Below are positions 54,383 through 64,000 of a stretch of DNA of 64,000 bases, in pieces. A program made the position numbers and the translations under genes. A model generated the notes under the pieces. The model saw only the letters and a list, made by a program, of their open reading frames with translations. It was not told the DNA's origin and did no database searches. This DNA comes from Teratosphaeria epicoccoides. Taxonomy: Eukaryota; Ascomycota; Dothideomycetes; Mycosphaerellales; Teratosphaeriaceae. Position 1 is the stretch's first letter. Every line of letters begins with the position of its first letter. The DNA lies in contig JADDMT010000009.1 in assembly GCA_021401465.1 (NCBI GenBank), forward strand, positions 186,001-250,000. Direction: 5' to 3'.

Positions 54383-57300
54383 TCTCGAAAATCAAGGCCC
54401 TAAGTAGACTAAGTAACTTGTGTTACTTAGCTTACTTACCTACTCGTCTAACTTAGCCTGCTTGTATGTACCCCTAAGAAACTCGGCCTCTCCTAAGCTA
54501 CTTGTGTTACGGACGCGAGTAGCTTAGAGTGCAAGAGTGCTATTAGTAAGTAACTTACTACTAGTAGTATACTAGCGGCAAGTAGCTTAGGCACGCAAGC
54601 AAAGCTACTCAAATCAAAACAATTTGCACATAATAGACGTTAAAGTCATGATTTTAGTTAATACTACAAATCTTGTTATTGTTGTACTATGCTCTTTTAC
54701 TATTGACACTAAATCTGACGTATAACGTAGGTCAAGCAGATTTGCTAACACTAAACACATATATAGCTTAAACGCAGCTTTCACAACGCCTTTTGAATTC
54801 AAGCAAGCTGCTATATCTGACTTGCGCCTTACGCCCGAAGACCTTAATTAGTATAGCTAGTAACAAATGCATAGCTACTACACACTATCCACATATCCTG
54901 TATTAGCTCTTACACATGACTCTTTTACTCGCCCTTATCCTCTATTCCATTCTACTAGCTTACCTTCACTACTAACGACTCTCCTAAAGCGCTACTATTT
55001 CGCCTCTCCTATAGCTTCTTAAAGGTCACATCATCAAAGACCTTGTCGCTATAGCCCTTAATCTGCTCTAACAAGGTTAAGTCCGTAAATGCTATGTGCT
55101 ACTATAACTGACTATCCCTTAACTTAGTGTCGCCAAGCGCATCCTCTACCTTCTCTATAACGTTTGACTAGTTGCTTATAAGGTCATACTAATCAAGCAG
55201 AGCGCATGCTATGCTTCATTATGATCGTTAGCTAATGTATACCCTGTAGCTACGAAACTACTACTAGCACCTCCTATTAATATTGAAGTGCTAGCAGTAT
55301 GTTAGTAGCATAACGCTAGTATACTACTAGCACACTTACCTGGCATTTTTTGCCTCTGCCTCTAGCAAAGCTTAGCTCCTACTATCGCCTTAGTCTTTGT
55401 CCTTTACGGTCAAGCTTCGTGTCCTATAGCTATCATCATTAACTACGCTACTACATAGAGTTAATAATTGTACTTACCGTGTGCCCGCTCTAGTAAGTCT
55501 TTGCGTTTTGCCTCTTGCTAGAGCTACGCTAGTGTTTATCTGTTATTAGCATGGTTTAGTCGATATATGAGTCCTCTCGCCTATACTGCTTGTCTATACT
55601 AGTCACGATTAACCGTCTACTCCGTAGCTTAGGCCTCTTGCTACTTCCGCCTCGTTAGCGATAGCTAGCCCTCACGACGCGCTAAGGCTACTAAACTTTC
55701 ATCTTGCGTGTGTCTAGGTCGGGGCTTATCGACTATAGTAGCTTTTATACTAGACAAGTACATGTTAGCAATCATGGCCGTAATGTTAGACAAGAAACTA
55801 ACCTCGTTGTCATGACACTGTCATGTAGTGTGTCTCGCGTCAATGGCTCCTCTAGTCCCTACATCGGCTAGTCGTCACTGTCATAATCGCTTGCCTTACT
55901 ACCATAGTCACTAACATTTGCCCTTTCGCCGTTATGGCCCTCGCTCCCTCTGTTAGTGTCCGCTTAAACATCCGCTACATGCTTGCGAACGCCTACTATT
56001 AATGACATTAAGGCCTGGCTTAATCCTCGTGTCAGGCTAACACTACGCTAACCTAACAATTGCGTATAACCTAGTAGAAGTTAGCACAGGCCCTCTTGAC
56101 GATGTCTCCTACGTACTATTCTTGCGTAGCGCCTTTCGCCTCCGTAAGTCCTTGTATTCCCTCTCTAAGCCTGTCATGCTACGATCCTTCTTGATAGCTA
56201 GCGCCGCCTACACTAGTAGTACTGTCTTGCCTTTGTCCTCCCCCCCTAATATACGTGCCGTGATAGTCGCTATGATAACCTCTTGTCTGTCAGCATCGAG
56301 CTCTTCCTAATACTTCTTCTTCCCCTCAAAGATATTATCAATATCGACACTGCTAACTAGAACCTATCTCGTCTTGCTAGCCTTCGTCTTAAACTCCGAA
56401 GGGCCATTTCTGATCTAGGCTAGTAGGTATGTAATAGTAGCATACACGCTGTTTAATATAAAAGCATTTACCTCGCGTAACTCTAAAGGATTCTATGCTA
56501 GTTTCTAATTAGACTAGAAGAACGCCTTCTTCATATAAAAGATCACGAGCAGGCTTAGAAACCTCTAGTCCTATGACATGTTAGCGCTTTCGACGACATC
56601 TAAGCCTTCTCTCCTTACCTCTTCTTCGTTCTCACATTCGAATCTACTTTCTATTAACATGTCCGTGGCCTAGTCCTTTAAACCCTGCTTATTGTCTACC
56701 TTGCCGGACTATGCGAGTATAGCTTCTCTGACCCTATTCGTGTAGTTGTTACGACACTAACGTAACCTCTGCCTTATCTACGCCCCTAACATTAGCACCT
56801 TCCCATAGGACCTACGTAGGTACTTATAGTATCTAAATCTACGTCGTCTAGCCTCGAGCTAACTCGACCTTTTATCCCTAGCATATCACGCGCCACGAGC
56901 TACTAGTCTATTGCAATACGCTTACAACTCGGCTAGTAAGTAGGAGCTGTAGGGTATAGCACAGAAATGCCCTTCTGCCCTTATAAAGCGTCTATCTACG
57001 AGAGTTCTCGGACTTTAACAAGCAAAGGCTTAATTAACTTGTCTTTATGTACAGGAGGGCTACTATGTATATCTTCGCTACTAGAGTAGTCATATCCTTA
57101 GTCAGAGTTTGTAGTCTAGCTACTATTATAGCCTCGACGGCTACTCGACTAGCTACCAGACTGACTTTAACTACTACTATCGCCCTAGCGGCTACGAGAC
57201 TCGCTATTACGGTAGTTTTGACTGCTACTGTCGCTCCCGTGATTAGTAGGTCGGCTGTCATAATATCCTCGACAGATGCTTAGCTGCTATGTCTTTACCC

Positions 57301-59220
57301 TGTTACTCTTAGGTTTGCTACTATCTTGTTGCGCGTTACGAGACAATAACCGAGGCCTCTTGTACAGCTAATTCCGCCTTAGCGGTAAGGATGACCGCTT
57401 ATGCGTCTAGTCTCTTCGTGACTAGTATGTCGTCGTCTGTATGCATGTTAGCATAGCTGCTATATGCGGGTAGCTTCTTACATTAGTTGCCTTCGTATAG
57501 GCTTTAGGCACTATAAAATCCTCATGCTCCTAGTTAGCTATCTCCTTGTTACTGTTGTCTACACTATTGCTATCGTTGCTTAGCAGGTCTTCTAAATCAT
57601 TCGCTAGATCGTAATTTAAACCGCTACTAGATGACGTAGAACGTAACCTCTATTGTCTGTCTTTCTTCGAAGGCATGATTAAAGAAGGACGCAACTTAAA
57701 GGATCGGCAGAGAACAGAGCGTAGTATATCCTTCTTAGTCGTGTAGGTCTAGTAGCATGTTAGTAAAGGATAATATATAGCATGTAAATATGCATATACT
57801 GCGAGTTACCGTCTAATGTAGCTACGTAGAGTCTATTGATGCAGAAGAAAGAGAGGACGCAATGTTTATAGTATCTTGTGACGCGCGAGTGTCATCTAAA
57901 TTCGGCTACCCCTGAAACTATGGCGGCGGTACTTTTAGCTTGCTAGCGGTATGCTATTAAAATACCGCTAGTAGAACTAGCCTCGGTTAGCATTAATTCT
58001 TCATTTATAGCTAGTATAGGTACCACGAAACATCCGCGCTATATAGCACGTCCGCCTGTACGACATAGCTAGACTACTACTACTACGAAGCGCCTGCTAA
58101 AAGCACTAGTCATGTGCAAAACACATCGATAGGTACACTAGCATTCTACGCGATCTATACACTAAAAAGCCAAGTCGACAGTCCTTAGTCAATACACTAG
58201 ACACGAGTAGCAGTACACCTATTAAGAGCCTACCCTATTCTCTAGTCTCTATCTGACGATCCTATACCCTATACAACTGTCAGTAGTCTCTAAGAGTGAT
58301 GTAGACAATCCCTTAGGCTAGCTGACACCTATCCCTAGCCGTAGCATCTTAGACATTAACTAGCGTAAGATCCGCGCACAAGACTATCTTCTTAATAGAT
58401 AGGACTAGTATAATGACCGTCTGCGTCGATATTAACGTAGGCACGCCGACCTCATCTCTACTAATGGCGAGTCGAGCCCTATATACATACTCTGACCTAT
58501 AGCAGTTAAAGCGCCCGCATATGCTCGCGCGTCTGTAGATGCCTACACGTAGTCTCTGTTAAGATAGAGCCTGAAAGTGTAGTCGAAGTAGGCACGCCTA
58601 TAGTCTCTGTCACAGAGTTCTGACATCTTGCTTTAAGAGTGCTCACGCTAGAAGGTCTAGTGACGAGCCTGCGCGCTTACAATTCAGCACCTAGTAGAGG
58701 GTAACTATAAGATATAAGCCTAAGTAGTGTTACATCGGAGGTAGTTACTCTGTAGTAGATCCTGCGTATATAGTAGTAAGAGTAGTTCTACATGCGAGAG
58801 AATATCCTGTACATATTATTCTAAAGGCCTTCGAGCCGCGTTTAAACTATAACAGCTATACTACTTTCGTGTTAACCCTAGGTAGTTGTCGACTTCTAGA
58901 CTGTCCGCTGCCGATAGTTTAACGATATCTTGTATAGTAGATGCCGAGAACTAACCTCCCCTACTCGTGTCTACAACGCCTCTACTATCACTAGGAATTC
59001 GAGTTATAATTCCCTACTACTACTAAAGAAGGCGCTCGTTTCCTAGAACATGCGCTCCTTTGCTGCTATTAACCGCGCAACTCGGCTAAGTAGGCTAAGC
59101 TGCTCTATCCGTTCTTCTAACGCAGCGTATAGGCGTAGGTAATCGTCATGTTGAAGTATAAGGCCTGCTTCGATCGTGCCTATACTCTGCTGCTATAGCG
59201 CCTTAGGTTTGTGAATCGTG
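54383..59220. mobile_element. Unclassified degenerate mobile DNA, coding capacity on the minus strand
   Basis: No gene survives. On the minus strand, several stretches read as protein-like sequence broken mainly by TAG/TAA. One lies at about 57670-57250, starting from an ATG near 57676 and followed by Lys/Arg and Asn/Ser-rich segments. Another is at about 56950-56150, basic with long helices. A third is at about 58630-58430, from an ATG at 58626. No reverse transcriptase, DDE, helicase or tyrosine recombinase motif could be recognised. The left edge TCTCGAAAATCAAGGCCC and nearby TACTAGTAGTATACTAG repeats recall the 24774 region. More than one element may be present. Confidence 0.45.
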
Positions 59221-59709
59221 TGTCATAAGTGTCAGGAGTACTGTCCGGAGTACTGTAGGATACAGGATCATGAGGGTCCTAAGTGCTATGAGTCATAGTA
59301 TAGTCATAGGAGTACTATGAGTCATAGGCATAGTCATAGGAGAAAGGATCTGTCACGTAAGGATAGATCCCCGGATCTGTAGGGTTAGTCTACAGATCTA
59401 TAGGCCTATAAGGAAGAAGGGATCTGTCACGGGATGACAGACCCTTAGATCTGTAGGGTTAGTCCATAGATCTGTAGACACGGATCTGTCGGGTCTGTTA
59501 ACAGATCTAATAGAGCTGCTCTGTCTCTCTAGTATATAGGGATAGCTTTAGGACAGGCAGTTAGGAGCTTCGTGCTTAATCTTAATTTAATCCTCTCTTG
59601 CTTAGAGGAGAGTTAGTTACAAGGTTAACTCCTATTGTCGATATTCTTCATAGCTCTGCGAGTCTAACACCTAATCCCCTTCCTGCTATCGGCACCTACC
59701 CTTATGACA
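59221..59709 (+). repeat. Family B LTR (B3, 5')
   Basis: 489 bp, TGTCATAAGTG to CTTATGACA. Contains two minisatellite units and the GATCTGT hairpin array. Confidence 0.87.
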
Positions 59710-59888
59710 TTTTGAGCACTACTTCTAAGGAAGCATTAGGAGACTCGTCGAGCGCTTGACATACGCCTATGTTAAGTAGTTCTTTAACTGTTAGTTCAAG
59801 TTCTAGCGACAGTTAACCGATACCACGAGAACAAGTTGCTACTATACCTTAAGTCACGTAGTAGCTCGAATCTATTCACCTTAGCGAG

Positions 59889-60920
59889 ATGGCTCTAGCA
59901 TCTGTCGCAGGTTCAACTACTAGGAATAGACACAGTAACAACGGCTTTAAGATAGGAAGCCCTACAGAGTTTACAGGACAACGATCTCAAGTCAAGATGT
60001 TTATCCTACAATGCTAGTTAGCATTTAACGTAGATACGGAACAGTTTACGACACATCATAAGCGAATGATGTACATTGTCTCTTACCTAAAGGGACTAGC
60101 GTTCGAGTTTATCTAGCCTCATCTGACAGATTATCTAGATCACGTTAGCAACGCCGAAGCTAGGAAGACGACGACTAGGGAGATTCTTAACTTAGACAAG
60201 TCCTTGTTTAAGGCATTACGCGAAGCGTTTAGGCTCGGTAATAAGTAACAAGAGGCCGAGAGAGCTCTCCTAGGAATCTAGCAGAAGGGTTCCGCTACTA
60301 AGTACCGCGCGGACTTTCAGACCCTCTCTGCTCGAGTCGACTAGAATGATAACGCTTTAGCCGCTCAGTTCTACTAGGGACTAAAGGAGTCGGTTAAAGA
60401 CGAAATTGCCCGAGGAGATCGGCTAACGACATTCAAGGAAATGAGCGATCTCGCGATTAGAATCGATAATCGCATCTAGGAACAACAGCAAGAACGACAA
60501 CATGGAAATCGCAAGCTAGCACAGGCTAACTATAAGGTCTAACGATTAGCACCGAAATGGCGAAGCGATTACTATAGTCTCTAACCTATGGAGTTAGATG
60601 CGACTAAGGGGCGTCCGAGGAATAGACCCTAAGGAAAGCCGCGGAAAGGCTCTCCTAATCAGAATAGTCTGAAGAAGCCATTCGACAAGAGTAATCTCGA
60701 GTGCTATAACTGTAGAAAGAAAGGACACTTTTCCCGCGAATGTTTTGCGAAGAAGTAACAACAAGAGCTGCCTAGGATAGAGCAGGCTTGCGTAACAACG
60801 ACGGCACCTAAGCAAAAGGCCGCCGCTACTTGAGAACCGGACTATGCCGCACTTACTTGGACTACGTGCTACGACGACGATTATCGAATTCACATGAGTG
60901 ATAAAGATGGTTCCGGATAG
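59889..60920 (+). pseudogene. gag of family B (B3)
   Basis: ATG 59889, one phase to the TAG after DKDGSG near 60920. The knuckle is C-Y-N-C-R-K-K-G-H-F-S-R-E-C. Several in-frame TAG codons stand for Gln or Trp, and some are still CAG here but TAG in B1 or B4. Nucleocapsid/capsid protein of the element. Confidence 0.75.
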
Positions 60921-61977
60921 TACCCTAGCCGAAATAAGGCATAGTCGATCTGTGCGCTAAGGGGTACACCTTCTAGTGCGACAGTCCTAAGGCAATAGGA
61001 ACTAGAAGAAGAAGAAGAAGGTTCGGACAACAACTACGAGCTTGTCGAAGCTGTCATTCCTGATTCCGAGGAAGACGAGAGCATAGAGCGATAGGCTATG
61101 CCGCCGCATAACATCGGACTCGACATTATCCAAATCATACAGAACTAGTAGGCTTAGGCTTACCCATGGATTAATAGAGTACAACATGTCGACTAGCTTT
61201 AGTATGACGAACTAGCCGACCGTATGCGACGACACTTGAGGAGACTACTAGTTGTAGCTTAACCTCACGCGCATCAGAAAGTTGTCTAAGAAATTGTACC
61301 GTTTAGGGTAGAGTTCACGCCCTAGGGAGGCTACCTAACCTATGAAGGTATTTAGATTCTAAGAGCGCTACGACTCTGAGTCTATCACTTAAAGATAGAG
61401 TACGCAAGAAACGCGCAGGAACAGCGAGGCTAAGAACGAGAACGATCTCTTAGGCCAGAAAACGGTAACGCTTAGAGAAGAAGCCGAGACCGCACGATCC
61501 CTGAACTAGTCCGTGAAGACAGTTATTCGGGAAACGACGAGGTCCGCCGGAATTAGACCTACAGACAGACTAGACAGGGCTGCAACGATATGCCGCGATC
61601 GGCGCCAGATACGCGAACAACCTTAGAGTATAGGTGCACATCGACGAGACGCTAGCTAGGGCCTTAATAGATTCAGGATGTACTAGAATCTTCATGACGC
61701 CCAAGTTCGCTAGGACAGCTAGGATAAAGCTAGAGGCGAAGACGAATGCTTTCTCAGGAAGTGCACGTCCTATAGGTCAAAGCAACGCAATCGGAAGTCA
61801 AGGTCGAATTCATAGTTCCTAATGAGAATAAAGAGTTCGCTACTCTTTTTAGAGGAAGAACCCGACTAAGAAGCTCTGCTAGAATACTAGGAGTAGGACC
61901 ACGGGATACCCTTACTCCCTAGCAAGACACTAACGAAGTAATCAGTTCGCCTGTTGTTAGCGGCGAAACTAGAGATT

Positions 61978-62461
61978 TGTCATGGGTGTCAGGAGTACTA
62001 TCCGGAGTACTATAGGATACAGGATCGTGAGGGTCCTAAGTGCTATGAGTCATGGTACTGTCATAGGAGTACTATGAGTTATAGGCATAGTCATAGGAGA
62101 AAGGATCTGTCACATAAGGACAGATCCCTAGATCTGTAGGGTTAGTCTACAGATCTATAGGCCTACAAGGAAGAAGGGATCTGTCACGGGATAATAGACC
62201 CTTAGATCTGTAGGGTTAGTCTACAGATCTACAGACACGGATCTGTCGGGTCTGTTAACAGATCTAACAGAGCTGCTCTGTCTCTCTAGTATATAGGGCT
62301 AGCTTTAGGACAGGCAGTTAGGAGCTTCATGCTTAATTCTTAATTCCCTTTCCCTAGGGGATAGTTAGTTACAAGGTTAACCGCTATTGTCGATATTCTT
62401 CATAGCTCTGCGAGTCTAACACCTAGTTACCTTCCTGCTATCGGCACCTACCCTTATGACA
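61978..62461 (+). repeat. Family B LTR shared by B3 (3') and B4 (5')
   Basis: 484 bp, TGTCATGGGTG to CTTATGACA. It is followed directly by the leader and gag of B4. Confidence 0.85.
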
Positions 62462-62640
62462 TTTTGAGCACCACTTCTAAGGAAGCATCAGGAGACTCGT
62501 CGAGCGCTTAACATACGCCTATGTTAAGTAGTTCTTCAACTAGCAGTTCAAGTTCTAGCGACAGTTAACTGACACTATGAGAACAAGTTGCCGCTATACC
62601 TTAAGTCATGTAGTAGCTCGAATCCATTCACCTTAGCGAG

Positions 62641-63675
62641 ATGGCTCTAGCATCCGTCGCAGGTTGACCTACCGGGAATAGACACGGCAATAACGGCTTT
62701 AAGATAGGAAGCCCTACAGAGTTCATAGGACAACGATCTCAGGTCGAGATGTTTATCCTATAATGCTAGTTAGCATTTAACGTGGATACGGAACGGTTTA
62801 CGACACATTATAAGCGAATGATGTACATTGTCTCTTACCTAAAGGGACTAGCGTTCGAGTTTATCTAGCCTCATCTGACAGATTATCTGGATTACGTCAG
62901 TAGCGCCAAAGCTAGGAAGACGACGACTAGGGAGATTCTTAACTTAGACAAGTCTTTGTTTAAGGCATTACGCGAAGCGTTTAGGCTCGGTAATGAGCAA
63001 CAAGAGGCCGAGAGAGCTCTCCTAGGAATCTAGCAGAAGGGTTCTGCTACTAAGTACCGCGCAGACTTTTAGACCCTCTCTGCTCGAGTCGACTAGAATG
63101 ATAACGCTTTAGCTGCTTAGTTCTACTAGGGACTAAAGGAGACGGTTAAAGACGAAATTGCCCGAGGAGATCGGCTAACGACATTCAAGGAAATGAGCGA
63201 TCTCGCGATTAGAATCGATAATCGCATCTAGGAATAACAGCAAGAACGACAACATGGAAATCGCAAGCTAGCACAGGCTAACCATAAGGTCTAACGATTA
63301 GCACTGAAATGGCGAAGCGATTACTATAGTCTCTAACCTATGGAGTTAGATGCGACTAAGGGGCGTCCGAGGAATGGACCCTAAGGAAAGCCGCGGAAAG
63401 GCTCTCCTAATCAGAATGGTCTGAAGAAGCCATTCGACAAGAGTAATCTCGAGTGCCATAACTGTAGAAAGAAAGGACACTTTTCCCGCGAATGTTTTGC
63501 GAAGAAGTAACAACAAGAGCTGCCTAGGATAGAGCAGGCTCGCGTAACAACGACGGCACCTAAGCAAAAGGCTGCCGCTACTCGAGAACCGGACTATGCC
63601 GCACTTACTTAGACTACGTGCTACGACGACGATTGTCGAATTCACATGAGTGATAAAGATGGTTCCGGATAGTAC
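62641..63675 (+). pseudogene. gag of family B (B4)
   Basis: ATG 62641. The frame is colinear with 59889-60920. The zinc knuckle retains all C-C-H-C ligands. TAG codons break the frame at Gln and Trp positions. Confidence 0.72.
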
Positions 63676-64000
63676 CCTAGCCGAAATAAGGCATAGTCGA
63701 TCTGTGCGCTAAGGGGTACACCTTCTAGTGCGACAGTCCTGAGGCAATAGGAACTAGAAGAAGAAGAAGAAGGTTCGGACAACAACTACGAGCTTGTCGA
63801 AGCTGTCATTCCTGATTCCGAGGAAGACGAGAGCATAGAGCGATAGGCTATGCCGCCGCATGACATCGGACTCGACATTATCCGAATCATACAGAACTAA
63901 TAGGCTTAGGCTTGCCCATAGATTAATGGAGTACAACACGTCGACTAGCTTTAGTATAACGAACTAGCCGACCGTATGCGACGGCACCTAAGGAGACTAC

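Larger units (their letters stand above)
59221..62461 (+). mobile_element. Family B, copy B3: LTR, gag, protease only, LTR
   Basis: LTR 59221-59709, gag from ATG 59889 with intact knuckle cysteines at 60702, and protease (GTG phase start 61634, ALIDSGCTRIF). A deletion of about 325 bp at 61756 joins the protease to the pre-RT linker. The internal region then stops at 61977, just where RT begins in B1, and an LTR follows (61978-62461). RT, RNase H, integrase, chromodomain and the antisense gene are all absent. Confidence 0.82.
61978..64000 (+). mobile_element. Family B, copy B4, runs off the window
   Basis: LTR 61978-62461, gag from ATG 62641, and knuckle at 63454 (C-H-N-C version). It continues beyond 64000. 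It is colinear with B3 and B1, with many TAG codons. Whether pol follows cannot be seen. Confidence 0.82.

Noticed and set aside
1..64000. tRNA, rRNA or CRISPR features
   Set aside because: No cloverleaf with A/B boxes, no rRNA-like sequence and no regularly spaced short repeats were seen.

Overview
The window looks like a filamentous ascomycete chromosome, probably a Dothideomycete close to Mycosphaerellales. That placement is inferred from short (53-81 nt) GT-AG introns, ascomycete-type gene families, small secreted Cys-rich genes, and repeats mutated almost only by C:G to T:A transitions (RIP-like). I cannot name a species.

The left third (1-24.4 kb) is ordinary gene space. In order it holds a siderophore-type MFS transporter (minus), an Msg5-type dual-specificity phosphatase (plus), tyrosyl-DNA phosphodiesterase TDP1 (minus), a catalytic-core phospholipase D (plus, head to head with TDP1), an AsaB-like hydroxylase/desaturase (minus), a Ser/Thr kinase (minus), a disordered acidic protein of unknown function (minus), and two small secreted cysteine-containing proteins (plus). 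One of the secreted proteins is an unlisted three-exon gene of 84 aa with 8 Cys. They sit in the last 2 kb before the repeats and are effector-like.

From about 24.4 kb to the end there is no intact host gene that I can see. The DNA is a nest of RIP-damaged mobile elements. Two chromodomain Ty3/gypsy (chromovirus-like) families are recognisable. Family A has 360-bp LTRs, is about 8.17 kb, and has gag-pol in one 1655-codon frame. Family B has 412-489-bp LTRs, is about 6.95 kb, and has pol in the -1 frame relative to gag. Copy A1 (30146-38314, minus) sits inside the gag of copy A2 (29685-52986, plus) with a 5-bp duplication CCCGA. Copy B2 (45905-52858, minus) sits inside the 3' LTR of A2 with a duplication TATAA. 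A2 itself lies in a rearranged B copy (B1). B3 and B4 form a truncated LTR-gag-protease-LTR-gag array at the right edge. Two further stretches (24.4-26.4 kb and 54.4-59.2 kb) are degenerate mobile DNA that I cannot classify.

The most interesting signal is an extra gene on the opposite strand, between pol and the 3' LTR, in both families. In family A it is a 499-codon frame of identical length in two copies with its own TATA box. In family B it is about 211 codons with an NLS-like patch and a coiled coil. Both carry a six-cysteine cluster of the form C-x2-C-x(6-8)-C-x(8-12)-C-x2-C-x(4-6)-C, close to the fungal Zn2Cys6 binuclear cluster. This suggests retrotransposon-encoded, antisense, DNA-binding-like accessory proteins.
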